A DNA stretch of 64,000 bases from NCBI GenBank assembly GCA_963748095.1, contig CAVVIO010000029.1, positions 55,267 through 119,266 of the forward strand, read 5' to 3'. A program made the position numbers and the translations under genes. The stretch is from CAVVIO01 sp963748095. Its GTDB lineage: Bacteria; Bacteroidota; Bacteroidia; Bacteroidales; UBA10428. Shown here piece after piece: positions 36,455 through 46,215 of the stretch. Each line of letters opens with the position of its first letter. Within the stretch, counting starts at the first letter, position 1. Under the pieces are notes generated by a model. The model did no database searches. It was not told the origin of the DNA and saw nothing but the letters and a program-made list of their open reading frames with translations.

Positions 36455-37594
36455 TTAATAAATATGTTCTTCTTTAGTCAGTTCCTCCAGATCTATTTTT
36501 TTAATATTAAGAGCCCGCCACATATAAACAATATATGCCAGCACAAAGGGAACTATTATTGAAACATAACTCATGGCTTTTAATGTGTAATAGCTTGATG
36601 AGCTGTTGGTAATGGTCAGTGAACTCTGTAAATCGGATACTGACGGATAATAAGCAGTATGATTGAATCCTGCCAGGAGAAATAAAGAGAATACGGTTAA
36701 TACAGTTCCGATACCAGCAAACCAGATGGCTTTGTCACCAAATTTTTCTATGGAAACAATGGGCCTGATGATGCCAAGTAAAACCAAGACCACGCCTGAT
36801 AAGAATAAAACTGCTACCACCGGCATTTGCACTAAATTGATGGAATATTTGAAAGGCTGCATGAAAACTTCGCCTGTATCAGGATTAACGGCAAAGCCGT
36901 TTTTCAACAATAAAAGTGTAGTAAAAAGCAGAAAAAATACTACAAAAGGAACCGCATTATACCAGAGCTGTTTTTTTACCTGACCGGTAATTTCATCATC
37001 GTTGATGGTATTTAAAAAATAAAGCAATGCCAGTACACGTGATAAAAAGAAAACCGTCAGTCCCAATGAGAGATTCTGAACATTCAGTGCAGCTTCCAGT
37101 CCGCGCGAAGCCATTGTCCAGGTGGAATGGTAATGGCTGTCGATGGTAAAATGTGATCCCGTAAAAAAAGTGCTGACGGCAGCCCCTAAGAGAATGGTGC
37201 CTAGTAAACCGTTAGTAAATAAGAAACTGTCGAATACCCGTTTGCCGAGAAAATTAGCAGCTTTAGAACGAAATTCATAACTTACAGCTTGAATTACAAA
37301 CGCAAATAAAATTATTATCCACACCCAGTAAGCACCACCAAAGCTTGTGCTGTAAAACAAGGGAAAAGAAGCAAAAAAGGCCCCTCCGAATGTAACAAGT
37401 GTAGTAAACGTAAATTCCCATTTACTGCCGATGGTATTAATAATAAGGTTTCTGTTTTTATCAGTTTTACCTAATTGATAAATAAAAGTTTGTCCGCCTT
37501 GTACAAATAATAAGAATACAAGAACCGAACCCAGCACGGATACCAGTATCCACCAGTACTGCTGTAAAGCGTAATATGACACATTATTTAACAT
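36455..37594 (-). CDS. cydB: Cytochrome bd quinol oxidase subunit II
   Basis: An approximately 379-residue polytopic membrane subunit that pairs with CydA. Hydrophobic helices run throughout; the opening YYALQQYWWILVSVLGSVLV and the motif LLGAAVSTFFTGSHF are as in Bacteroidetes CydB. I start it at ATG 37594, inside the end of cydA (11-base overlap), because it is preceded by GGAGGAAAAAATA, a strong Shine-Dalgarno sequence unusual for this phylum. An ATG at 37621 is also in frame but lacks this site. Confidence 0.93.
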   Translation of the reverse strand: MLNNVSYYALQQYWWILVSVLGSVLVFLLFVQGGQTFIYQLGKTDKNRNLIINTIGSKWEFTFTTLVTFGGAFFASFPLFYSTSFGGAYWVWIIILFAFVIQAVSYEFRSKAANFLGKRVFDSFLFTNGLLGTILLGAAVSTFFTGSHFTIDSHYHSTWTMASRGLEAALNVQNLSLGLTVFFLSRVLALLYFLNTINDDEITGQVKKQLWYNAVPFVVFFLLFTTLLLLKNGFAVNPDTGEVFMQPFKYSINLVQMPVVAVLFLSGVVLVLLGIIRPIVSIEKFGDKAIWFAGIGTVLTVFSLFLLAGFNHTAYYPSVSDLQSSLTITNSSSSYYTLKAMSYVSIIVPFVLAYIVYMWRALNIKKIDLEELTKEEHIY

Positions 37595-39137
37595 TATTTT
37601 TTCCTCCATTTTTAGGACCAATCAATATTTGTCTTGACATAATTTTAATTTCTGCGATTAATAGCAGGGTAAAAAATATAGCAAAAATTACGAAGGTCAA
37701 TTTCACCGAACCACTATCAACATTGGATACCGCCGTAAAGGTTGGAACCAGATCCTGTATAACCCAGGGCTGACGTCCAACCTCTGTAACAATCCACCCT
37801 AGTTGTGAGGCAAGATAAGCCATGGGGATACTGATTATGGCAGCACGCAGGTACCATTTTTTTTGTTCCAACTTGTTTTTAAAAAGAAAGATTATTGTCA
37901 GAACAAATAGTATGACAAACCAGAATCCAAAGGCAACCATCAGTCGGAATGAATAAAAAGTAAATTTGACGGGCGGTACTATTTGTTCAGCATTGGTTAA
38001 ATATCCGTAACCCATATATTTGTAATTTGAATGAAGCAATGATAGAGACTTTTCTATCCCGGTTGCATCGTTATCTTTTTTTGCTTTTTTATAATTGTCA
38101 ATGGCCTCAAGCGCCACCTGACCTTTTTGCATTTTTTCATTGACAGACATAATGCCTTGCTTTTTATTCCCGTATACAAAGTCATTTATTCCAGGTACAT
38201 AAGCATTGGGATCAAGAAAAGCCATAGAAGATAAAATATTGGGTATTTCTACTTTGAAAGCAAAATCCTCTTTTGTTATGTCATTTGTTTTTTTCTCTTT
38301 AAGAAAGCCAAAAACAACCAGGGGGGCTTTGCTGCGGCCTTGTTGAACATTTTCCATGGCTGCAAATTTCACCGGCTGATGTTTTGCCATTATCCTTGCT
38401 GACTGATCGCCAGTAATGATTATAAATATTGATATCACCAACCCAAATGTACCGGCAACCAATATGCTTTTTTTTGCAAATAAGATTTCTCGTTTTTTTA
38501 ATATGTACCAGGCACTAACACCAATAACAAATATTGCTGACAAAATATACCCCGAAGAAACCGTATGAAGGAACTTATTGACTGCAACCGGTGAGAACAA
38601 TACGTCCCAGAAATTATTCATTTCGTTACGAAATGTATCTGGATTAAATTTCATTCCAGTAGGGTATTGCATCCAAGCATTTGCCACCAGTATCCATAAT
38701 GCCGAAAGGTTAGCCCCGATAGCAGTAAGCCAGGTGGAAGTAAGATGTAATTTCTTACTTACTTTATTCCAGCCAAAAAACATAACCACAATAAAGGTGG
38801 TTTCCAGGAAGAATGCCATTAGTCCTTCGATTGCAAGCGGCGCACCAAAAATATCGCCCACGAACCATGAATATTTTGACCAGTTGGTGCCAAATTCAAA
38901 TTCGAGGATCAGTCCTGTGGCAGCGCCAATGGCAAAATTTATTCCGAAAAGTTTCATCCAGAACTTGGTAATCCTTTTCCACTCTTCATTGCCGGTTCTC
39001 ACATAGAGCGATTCCATGAAAGCAACAATAAATGAGAGCCCTAAAGTTAAAGGAACAAAGCACCAATGATAAAAGGCAGTTAGTGCAAATTGCGCCCTGG
39101 ACCAATCAACCAGAGAAGTATCATACAGATGTATCAT
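37584..39137 (-). CDS. cydA: Cytochrome bd quinol oxidase subunit I
   Basis: Heme-bearing subunit of the high-affinity oxygen reductase, used at low oxygen. The 517-residue protein has the early SRAQFALTAFYHWCFVPLTLG (His ligand of heme b595), ATGLILEFEFGTNW (conserved Glu), the GDQSARIMAKHQPVKFAAME segment containing the quinol-region KHQPxKxAAME, and GWIVTEVGRQPWVIQ near the C-terminus, all typical of CydA. The Q-loop is of the short type. Its promoter candidate lies about 90 bases upstream; the divergent side holds a PAS regulator on the same strand. Confidence 0.96.
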   Translation of the reverse strand: MIHLYDTSLVDWSRAQFALTAFYHWCFVPLTLGLSFIVAFMESLYVRTGNEEWKRITKFWMKLFGINFAIGAATGLILEFEFGTNWSKYSWFVGDIFGAPLAIEGLMAFFLETTFIVVMFFGWNKVSKKLHLTSTWLTAIGANLSALWILVANAWMQYPTGMKFNPDTFRNEMNNFWDVLFSPVAVNKFLHTVSSGYILSAIFVIGVSAWYILKKREILFAKKSILVAGTFGLVISIFIIITGDQSARIMAKHQPVKFAAMENVQQGRSKAPLVVFGFLKEKKTNDITKEDFAFKVEIPNILSSMAFLDPNAYVPGINDFVYGNKKQGIMSVNEKMQKGQVALEAIDNYKKAKKDNDATGIEKSLSLLHSNYKYMGYGYLTNAEQIVPPVKFTFYSFRLMVAFGFWFVILFVLTIIFLFKNKLEQKKWYLRAAIISIPMAYLASQLGWIVTEVGRQPWVIQDLVPTFTAVSNVDSGSVKLTFVIFAIFFTLLLIAEIKIMSRQILIGPKNGGKNNVK

Positions 39138-39224
39138 AATATAATTTGTTAATGATTAGGAATAATAATTTTGAAGAAATGAAAATATATAATAGTTATA
39201 TAATACAACAAGAAGTATATATTA

Positions 39225-39258
39225 CAAATATATTACATACTATTTCTGGAATTCCAAA
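39225..39258 (-). promoter_or_regulatory. Candidate promoter of the cydAB operon
   Basis: On the minus strand a TTTG (39255-39258) is followed after 22 bases by TATATTTG (39225-39232), close to the Bacteroidetes -33/-7 layout TTTG-N19-21-TAnnTTTG. The start of cydA is 87 bases downstream. Confidence 0.5.
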
Positions 39259-39360
39259 ACCCTTACGTGATGAGGATTTCAAATCATTTTTTTATTCTAT
39301 ATTATTTATGATACAGGTTTAAGGATTTACCTAAAAGTCTTAATTCAATATAATGGAGTT

Positions 39361-41352
39361 TTAGAAATTTAAAATGTGGGTACGCAAATCGACTGTTTCG
39401 GGCAGGTTCATTTTCTTTTTTATACGTACGCGGGCAATTTGTACAGAAGTCACTTTTATATTAAAAAAACGGGCTATCTCTTTGGTGTCCATATTCATTT
39501 TAATGCAGGTACAATGTTTAATGTCTACTGGTGATAATTTCGGATACATTTTATTAAGCCTGCTAAAAAAACCCGGGTGTACTTCTTCAAAATTGGCAAC
39601 AAGCATTTTCCAATCCTTATCCAAGAGCTTATAGCTGTTGATAATAGAATATATCTTCTCAAAATCACTGGTGCTTCTAGTATATTTTTTATGAGCCAGG
39701 ATTTTTGTTAACATACTCTCAATTTCTGATAAAATCGAGTTCTTTTGATTGATATATAAAGCATCGGCTGCTATTTGCTTTTGTTTCTTTTCCTTTATTA
39801 CATCCTCGGTAATATCTGTTACTACTATTTGAATATAATTTTGATCGTATATGGTGTTGTTCATCAAATCAAGTCTAACAAAACGAATATTTCCGTCACT
39901 ATTGACAAACCTTAGTTTTTCGACTACAGGTGAAGGCACATCGTTTTCCTTTATTTTAGCAGAAAGCATTTGTGCTATTTTTTTATCATCAGGATGAAAA
40001 TAATCAGCAAAACCTCTTTCCTCAAAATCTGAAACAGACTCTAGTCCAAACCATTTAAACAGTGTTTTATTGATATACACAGGTTTATTATTTTGTGTTA
40101 AGATCAGTCCAAAGGGAGCATTTTCAGCTAGCATTTTATATTTTTCCCTTTCATCGAAAATCAGTTTTTCCAGGTTAGATATCCTTGTGATATCCTGTAC
40201 AACGGCAAAAAAAATTTTATCTCCTGATACCGGATTTGTTTTCACATTCCCAATACCACGGATTGTTTTCTCAACACAATCATTGTCAATGATCTTAAAA
40301 ATGCGATCAAAGCTTTTTTTCCCTGCATAAGCCAGATCAAGGTATTTAAAAACTTCTCCGGAGTCATCGGGATGAATGTAATTAAAAAAGTTATTATCAG
40401 AAGTAGTCCGGTTTTTTTTATGCTTAAGCCCTAATATGTTTAGCGTACCGGGAGATAAAATATAACTATCGGTTGCCAGGTCAACTTCAAAATGGCCGAA
40501 AGAATTGGTCAGCTCAGCCCTGATCTGCCGTGCATGACTTTTTTGGAGAGCAATTTTTGTATTTTCTTTTTCAGTTATATCTGTCCTGAATTCTATATAA
40601 CCCGTCAATATACCTTTGCTGTCGAATAAAGGAGTGTGTCTGATCTGCCATATCCGGTTATCATCGAAAGTGACAATTCTTTCAAGAGGTTCAATTTTAC
40701 GGGTGACCACCGGGCAGGTGCTACAGGGTTTATCCGCATGAAACCACATTTTATAACAGAGTTTACCGATATATGAGTCGTCACGGATATTCAGCTGCTT
40801 TTTCCCGGCCTCGTTCAGCCATAAAAAAGTATGATTCGGACTATAAAAAGCTATGACTTCATGGAAAGCATTCAGGATATCAGTTCGTAATTTTTCTTCC
40901 GATTGCAACTTCGACTTGTGTTTAAGCTCTTCGGTAATGTCACGCCCGATAAGAAGTACGGCAGGCTGATGTTCATACTGAAAAGGAGCCAGGTTGCACT
41001 CACAATCAAATGGAATTTTATCGAAACTCACAAACTGAATTTGCAGGGTTCCGTTAACAGCTTTACTTGCTTTCTTCAATCTGTCGGATATCAGCGGGTG
41101 AAATTCAGGTTTTATATTTTCTTTAACGTTTTTCCCTATAATATCAGCAGAACTTTTGGCATGAAACAGATTAAGTCCCGTGGAATTTACGAAAATGTAC
41201 TTTTCGTCCTGTATAATGGCAATAAAACTTATGGAATTTTCAACAATGGCATTGAAAAACTCTTTATTCTCTTCTTTTAACTGACGGCTTACTATTTTAA
41301 GCTCGTCATTTAAAGTATCAAAATTTCTAATTAACAAATCAAATTTTTCCAT
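39361..41352 (-). CDS. Multi-PAS sensor with LuxR-like DNA-binding C-terminus
   Basis: A 663-residue one-component regulator. A short coiled start is followed by about four PAS domains at roughly residues 30-145 (NSISFIAIIQDEKYIFVNST), 155-270, 285-395 and 410-525. The second holds a cysteine cluster CYKMWFHADKPCSTCPVV (CxxCP), which could bind a metal or [Fe-S]. A helical linker leads to a LuxR-type helix-turn-helix (LSPVDIKHCTCIKMNMDTKE, then TSVQIARVRIKKKM). There is no kinase, receiver or membrane segment. The gene is directly upstream of cydAB on the same strand, so oxygen or redox control of cytochrome bd is a reasonable inference. Confidence 0.8.
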   Translation of the reverse strand: MEKFDLLIRNFDTLNDELKIVSRQLKEENKEFFNAIVENSISFIAIIQDEKYIFVNSTGLNLFHAKSSADIIGKNVKENIKPEFHPLISDRLKKASKAVNGTLQIQFVSFDKIPFDCECNLAPFQYEHQPAVLLIGRDITEELKHKSKLQSEEKLRTDILNAFHEVIAFYSPNHTFLWLNEAGKKQLNIRDDSYIGKLCYKMWFHADKPCSTCPVVTRKIEPLERIVTFDDNRIWQIRHTPLFDSKGILTGYIEFRTDITEKENTKIALQKSHARQIRAELTNSFGHFEVDLATDSYILSPGTLNILGLKHKKNRTTSDNNFFNYIHPDDSGEVFKYLDLAYAGKKSFDRIFKIIDNDCVEKTIRGIGNVKTNPVSGDKIFFAVVQDITRISNLEKLIFDEREKYKMLAENAPFGLILTQNNKPVYINKTLFKWFGLESVSDFEERGFADYFHPDDKKIAQMLSAKIKENDVPSPVVEKLRFVNSDGNIRFVRLDLMNNTIYDQNYIQIVVTDITEDVIKEKKQKQIAADALYINQKNSILSEIESMLTKILAHKKYTRSTSDFEKIYSIINSYKLLDKDWKMLVANFEEVHPGFFSRLNKMYPKLSPVDIKHCTCIKMNMDTKEIARFFNIKVTSVQIARVRIKKKMNLPETVDLRTHILNF

Positions 41353-41444
41353 CTGTTATATCTTGAGCAAATAAAAAAGATTTTCAAATTTAAATAATTT
41401 AATTCTGGTTAATTGCCTCGATTGCATTTAGAGACGTACCATTC

Positions 41445-42914
41445 TTATTTATCCAACGTAGGCAAATAAATATCCTTATCATCCCTGTAGGTTTCGTACC
41501 ACCAGTCATTACCACTGTTTACACGGATTACTACCGTTCCGGTTTCGAGGGTTAGGAGTGTTTCTATCAGCCGGGCATGGGAAGCATAGAGGTATTTTTC
41601 TGTTTGTTCTTTATAAAAATCGCTATAGGCTCCTCTTGCATAAACTGCCTGTTGGGCAGAAACTACCACCAGCGCCGGATTGGTCTTGATAATAAAGTTG
41701 GGATTTACCGAGCCGTGAAAATGATGATTGGCATAAAAAACCTGGGCGGGTATTCTGTTGCCGAATTTTTTAAGGATACGGTTCTCACTGGTTGCGTAAT
41801 TATCGGCGCCATGTGAATAGGTAAATCCGTTCCAGTTAAGCAGGAACGACATCGACCGGTCATTTTCATCCGTGGCATCCGCATAAGCATTAAGAATGGT
41901 TACAACCGTATTTCCCCATCTTGCGGTATCCCCGCTGTTAAAGGATTTATAATCGAGAAAATGCTGCACATGGTATTTTTTGATGATTTCATCTTTGGCT
42001 CCAATATGATCTTCATGATAATGCGTTATTACATAATAATCGAGTGTATCAATATGATGCTCATCCATAAACGGCATGATCACCGATTGTGCATAAACTT
42101 CTTTCCCGGAGTCAATTAACAGCTTTTTGCCATTGGGTAATAATACAAGAACAGAATTACCATGCCCCACATTGAACATGATAAACGTCAAAGGGGTTGG
42201 TGGAACATGATCTTTCACATGCAACAGAAAATGCAATGTTGAATTATCGTTAAATTTGAGGTCAAGACGGTTATCGCCCGAAGGAAGCGCCATTAATGAT
42301 TCGTTGGACAATGTGATATGGTATGCTCCTTCAACATAGCTGTATTCCTTTGTCCGGAATCCTATCTGCTGTCCGTCAGCATTAATGGATTCGAGCTTTT
42401 TACCTGCAGCATTGGCATAAAGTGTTATTGTTGCCGGGTGATCTTTGTAAAAAACATCCTGAACGGGGCTAATTGCCGGCAAGAGGTATAATGAATCTGC
42501 AGGAATACTAAGGTAATCAACATCAATGGTACCATAACCGGGAGTCAGGGTTATCACATTCCTGCCTTTTTGCAGGAATGTCTTAAAATAAGCGTTGTTC
42601 CAGTTGTCGCACATAGAAAAACCAACTCCCTGCATTTTCCCGTTGACATCTATTGTCTGAGCCACATCTCCTTTCGACGCCCTGTAACGGATTGCCACCT
42701 GGTACCATCCTGCATCTGGGTTATTGATGCTCCATTTTACAGAACTGTTTTTCCCGAATAATACGTATTTATCTTGCGAAGCCGTGTTATCATGCATTAT
42801 TTTAGTACTATCTGTTGCTCCGGCATTTTCCGCTTCATAAATGATGGTATTCTGACTATATGCCGCAACTGAAAGTAATCCAGCAATAAGTAGAATTAAT
42901 TTTTTGATCTGCAT
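41445..42914 (-). CDS. Secreted CBM plus metallo-beta-lactamase-fold hydrolase
   Basis: A roughly 489-residue exported protein. I start it at ATG 42914, which gives a normal signal peptide (KKLILLIAGLLSVAAYSQ); an in-frame ATG at 42980 adds 22 polar residues. The first mature domain (about 20-145) is a carbohydrate-binding jelly-roll opening with IIYEAENAGATDST. The C-terminal half is a ComEC/Rec2-like metallo-beta-lactamase fold with FNVGHGNSVLVLLPNGKKLL and the metal motif THYHEDHIGAKD. A glycan-binding module joined to a ComEC-like hydrolase is not a common combination; the substrate is unknown. The xylanase gene is its neighbour on the same strand. Confidence 0.8.
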   Translation of the reverse strand: MQIKKLILLIAGLLSVAAYSQNTIIYEAENAGATDSTKIMHDNTASQDKYVLFGKNSSVKWSINNPDAGWYQVAIRYRASKGDVAQTIDVNGKMQGVGFSMCDNWNNAYFKTFLQKGRNVITLTPGYGTIDVDYLSIPADSLYLLPAISPVQDVFYKDHPATITLYANAAGKKLESINADGQQIGFRTKEYSYVEGAYHITLSNESLMALPSGDNRLDLKFNDNSTLHFLLHVKDHVPPTPLTFIMFNVGHGNSVLVLLPNGKKLLIDSGKEVYAQSVIMPFMDEHHIDTLDYYVITHYHEDHIGAKDEIIKKYHVQHFLDYKSFNSGDTARWGNTVVTILNAYADATDENDRSMSFLLNWNGFTYSHGADNYATSENRILKKFGNRIPAQVFYANHHFHGSVNPNFIIKTNPALVVVSAQQAVYARGAYSDFYKEQTEKYLYASHARLIETLLTLETGTVVIRVNSGNDWWYETYRDDKDIYLPTLDK

Positions 42915-43193
42915 TATACCTTTTATCCGGTTATCGTCTGTTGAAATTACCCGGTTCATTTTAGCATCTTTTTCTTTCATTTCAAGTCCTTTTTTTGTTT
43001 CCGGAAAGATGGATGCAATTTAGAAATTTTATTCAGACAGTAAAATGACCTTGTCGTTATCAAACAAATTAGTGCATTGTCAATTATCCTATTTTGAAGG
43101 TAACCGTCTGAAGCAGGGGACAGATGATATAGTTACCAAGTGACAAGTAACATTGTGAAAAATTAACAAGAAACAAATAACCCTATAAACTGC

Positions 43194-43230
43194 AAAAGAC
43201 CTTAAAGACTTTCAGCCCTTAAGGTCTTTT
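43194..43230. terminator. Terminator after the GH10 xylanase gene
   Basis: Perfect 12-base stem AAAAGACCTTAA (43194-43205) with TTAAGGTCTTTT (43219-43230), 13-base loop. Symmetric A/T ends would let it act on either strand. It lies 20 bases past the xylanase stop. Confidence 0.8.
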
Positions 43231-43249
43231 GTATGACTTAGTCTATTGG

Positions 43250-45874
43250 TTATTTAATAATAATCTTTTTATAAACAGACCGTTCCACGCCGGTAAGTTT
43301 CAGAATATAAATTCCCGGTTTGGCATTTAGATGAACATTTACTGAGGTTCGGTTAAAATTTCTTATCCCGGTCACTTTGCTTCCGGTCAGATCATATACT
43401 TCAATTTGCGTGATCTTACCGATCCCATTGATAATGAAATTTCCATTCACCGCCGGATTGGGATACACACTGATCTTTTCCAGATCCGAATTGTTGGTGA
43501 TGCCTGAAATTTTCTCCGTAATGGTTATATCCATGGTACCGGATACACCCGACCCATCATTGGCTGTTGCTGTCACGGTTACTTTCCCAGTGTCAATTGC
43601 TCTTAAAAGCCCGCTGGTGGAAATACTCACCAGATTATCAGGTGTTACACTCCATGTAACCGAAGGATTGGTTGCGTTCTGTGGCAGCACTGAAGCACTC
43701 ATTTGAATTGAATCACCCACAAATACTGAATCCTGATTATCCTTGGAAGAAACAGTAATGGATTGTATAAGCTGGTTTAAAATGGTTACATCCATTGAAT
43801 CGACAACCCCCGAACCATCATTTGCTGTCGCTTTTACGGTGACTTTTCCATTGGCGATTGCCGTTAAAAGCCCATTGGAACTTACCTGTGCCAGTGCGGC
43901 AGGAGTAACACTCCATGTAACCGAAGGATTTGTCGCGTTCTGTGGCAATACCAACGCGTTCATCTGAAGTGTTTCACCAACAAAAATTGAATCCTGATTG
44001 TTCGTGGAAGAAACAGAAAGGGATTCAGCAAGTCTGTTTGAAATAAAAATACTTAACGTATCAGTTACTCCGGAGCCGTCCCAGGCCGTTGCTTTTACAG
44101 TAGCTTTTCCAGTTGTAACAGCTGTCAGCATCCCGTAAGAATCGATGGTTGCAATCCCATAAGGATAAACAATCCATGATACCTCAGGAGTAGTGGTATT
44201 TGACGGTGCTACCAGTGCACTCATCTGAAGTTTATCACCGGGGGAAACTGAATCGGCGTTGGCCCCTGCTGTGATTTCGATGGATTGAGCAAGTGTAATT
44301 GTATCGTTTACATACGCTTTTAGCCATTTCATTGCTGGGCGTTCCACGTCATCGTTATTTATCAGGTAAGCGCCCTCTTCCTGTCTCCATACGCCGTACC
44401 TGTAACCCCACAACGTTACGCCTTTCACATCCGGATGTTCCCAAAAAACAGGGAATACCCTTTTGTATTCCTGTAACTGGGAAAGGTCGGTAAGTCCGTC
44501 GATATCTAATTCTGTTACATAAATAGGTAATCCGGTTGTTGCTAATGTATCGAGATTAGCTTTAAGAGTGGTTGTGGAAATCCCGGCTGTAGAAAATGCA
44601 TGCGCCTGAACACCGATGCCGTCTATTAATGTATCCGCTTTAAGAAGATTGATGATTTCCCTGTATTGCTCGGTAGTGGAGGCGCTGTTTACCACCCCAT
44701 ATTCATTGATCAGTAACTTTGATTTGGGGAAATATTGCCTGGCCAGACGAAATGAAGTGATTATCCAGTCGTAGCCGGTAGCTCCTGCTCCTCCCAATGC
44801 ATCTGCGTAATTTACATTTGGAGTTGTTGTTCCCCAGGGGACCATACCATTAGGAGCATTATGAATAGGTTCGTTCACTACATCAATATAATCGATTGAA
44901 TCGTAGCGGCTGGCAAGTGCAGCAAACCACTGTTCAATTTCCTGACGTTGTGAGGCTGAATCCAGTGCGCCAATCCATGGAGGTTGCTGAGCCCCCCAGA
45001 TAAGCGTATGTTCTTTAAACATTATATGGTATTTTCGGGCATAGGCATAGGTAGAATCCAGTACTGTCCAGTTCATATAATTACGGGTGTATTCCACACT
45101 TCCCCATTTTCCGGCATTTCCCGGAGTAAGCTGATTCCAGTAAGATGCAAAATCAGGAGCCTGGCCGTAGTCCCATTCACTGCCAAGAAATTTCGATTGT
45201 CCTTCTGCCAGTGGAGTACCAATCTGTTCTCCCGATGGAGGAGTATCGGATCCGGCTTCTCCCCTGTTGAGGTTGGAAACGGTAAAATAAAGTCCGGACC
45301 TTCCGAATACAAATTTATCGATATACAAACCGTTTTCCCTGGCACCTATCTGAAATGTTTGGGTAAGGGATCCCAGTTCTACATGGAAAGTAATAGGTGC
45401 AGCACCGCCATTAAATTTCGATATATCGATCCATTTCCACTCACCACTTGAAGCTGAACCGCCACCACCAACTACATTGAGGGTGTCTGTGTAACCTACA
45501 TCGGCAAGTCCGTTTGCTATAATCCAGTCTCCGTCAACAGTGGCATCTTTTGAGCCAAATCCATTGGCATAGAAATAACTGTCATCATCAAACATATTCT
45601 TACCGACCAGTATGTGTGCATATAAATCGTAGGTGCCGGAATCCGGAAATGTTACCTGGTAGGTTATTACACGGTTATCATTTCCCGGATTCATCGAATT
45701 TACCGTATTGGTTGTTATTGTGACAGATGTGACATTAAGTGTATCTACAATCCTGAAATCGCTTCCCAAAGTGCCTGATTCGGCCTGAACTGTTACCGGT
45801 AAATCTTGTCCGTAAGTAAAACAAGTGATGAAAAAAGCTGAAAATACGAAAAGAAAAATGTGTCTTTGTTTCAT
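43250..45874 (-). CDS. GH10 endo-beta-1,4-xylanase with CBM, three Big_2 repeats and T9SS sorting domain
   Basis: A roughly 874-residue secreted enzyme cleaving xylan. Order: signal peptide ending near TYGQ; a carbohydrate-binding jelly roll (about 25-195, opening TVQAESGTLGSDF); GH10 catalytic barrel (about 205-515) with acid/base Glu in DVVNEP (about residue 335) and nucleophile Glu in YVTELD (about 455); three bacterial Ig-like (Big_2) repeats of about 87 residues; and a C-terminal T9SS type A domain (ISVYPNPAVNGNF to KIIIK) directing outer-membrane export. Start chosen at ATG 45874, 39 bases inside a longer frame, because it begins the signal peptide. A TATATTTG element (minus strand) lies at 45903-45910. 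Confidence 0.93.
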   Translation of the reverse strand: MKQRHIFLFVFSAFFITCFTYGQDLPVTVQAESGTLGSDFRIVDTLNVTSVTITTNTVNSMNPGNDNRVITYQVTFPDSGTYDLYAHILVGKNMFDDDSYFYANGFGSKDATVDGDWIIANGLADVGYTDTLNVVGGGGSASSGEWKWIDISKFNGGAAPITFHVELGSLTQTFQIGARENGLYIDKFVFGRSGLYFTVSNLNRGEAGSDTPPSGEQIGTPLAEGQSKFLGSEWDYGQAPDFASYWNQLTPGNAGKWGSVEYTRNYMNWTVLDSTYAYARKYHIMFKEHTLIWGAQQPPWIGALDSASQRQEIEQWFAALASRYDSIDYIDVVNEPIHNAPNGMVPWGTTTPNVNYADALGGAGATGYDWIITSFRLARQYFPKSKLLINEYGVVNSASTTEQYREIINLLKADTLIDGIGVQAHAFSTAGISTTTLKANLDTLATTGLPIYVTELDIDGLTDLSQLQEYKRVFPVFWEHPDVKGVTLWGYRYGVWRQEEGAYLINNDDVERPAMKWLKAYVNDTITLAQSIEITAGANADSVSPGDKLQMSALVAPSNTTTPEVSWIVYPYGIATIDSYGMLTAVTTGKATVKATAWDGSGVTDTLSIFISNRLAESLSVSSTNNQDSIFVGETLQMNALVLPQNATNPSVTWSVTPAALAQVSSNGLLTAIANGKVTVKATANDGSGVVDSMDVTILNQLIQSITVSSKDNQDSVFVGDSIQMSASVLPQNATNPSVTWSVTPDNLVSISTSGLLRAIDTGKVTVTATANDGSGVSGTMDITITEKISGITNNSDLEKISVYPNPAVNGNFIINGIGKITQIEVYDLTGSKVTGIRNFNRTSVNVHLNAKPGIYILKLTGVERSVYKKIIIK

Positions 45875-46215
45875 AATAATAGTTAGGTTTATAGTGACTC
45901 CACAAATATACAAATTAAAATTAGCAGATTACTATCTACCGAAACCGAACATGGTAATGTTTCGATAAATGATGTAAAAATATAGTGCATTCAATGCTTT
46001 AAGAGGTAAGGTTCCGGCACTGTAACCGATATATGCCAGTCATAACACGGATATTTCATACAGAAGTTGTCATGGTTTTTATAATCAGTTTAAAAATATC
46101 CAAAAAGCTACTGCAAAGTTTCTTCATAAAAATTCCTAAAAAATTTTTCCCGGAAAAAAGTTAATCGTAATTTGAACCCTAAATCGTTTCGCGTGTACAG
46201 TTGGTATCAGATATA

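Noticed and set aside
43510..44293. CRISPR-like repeats in the xylanase gene
   Set aside because: The repeats are protein-coding Big_2 domains of about 260 bases, with no short repeat-spacer structure. No CRISPR array was seen in the window.
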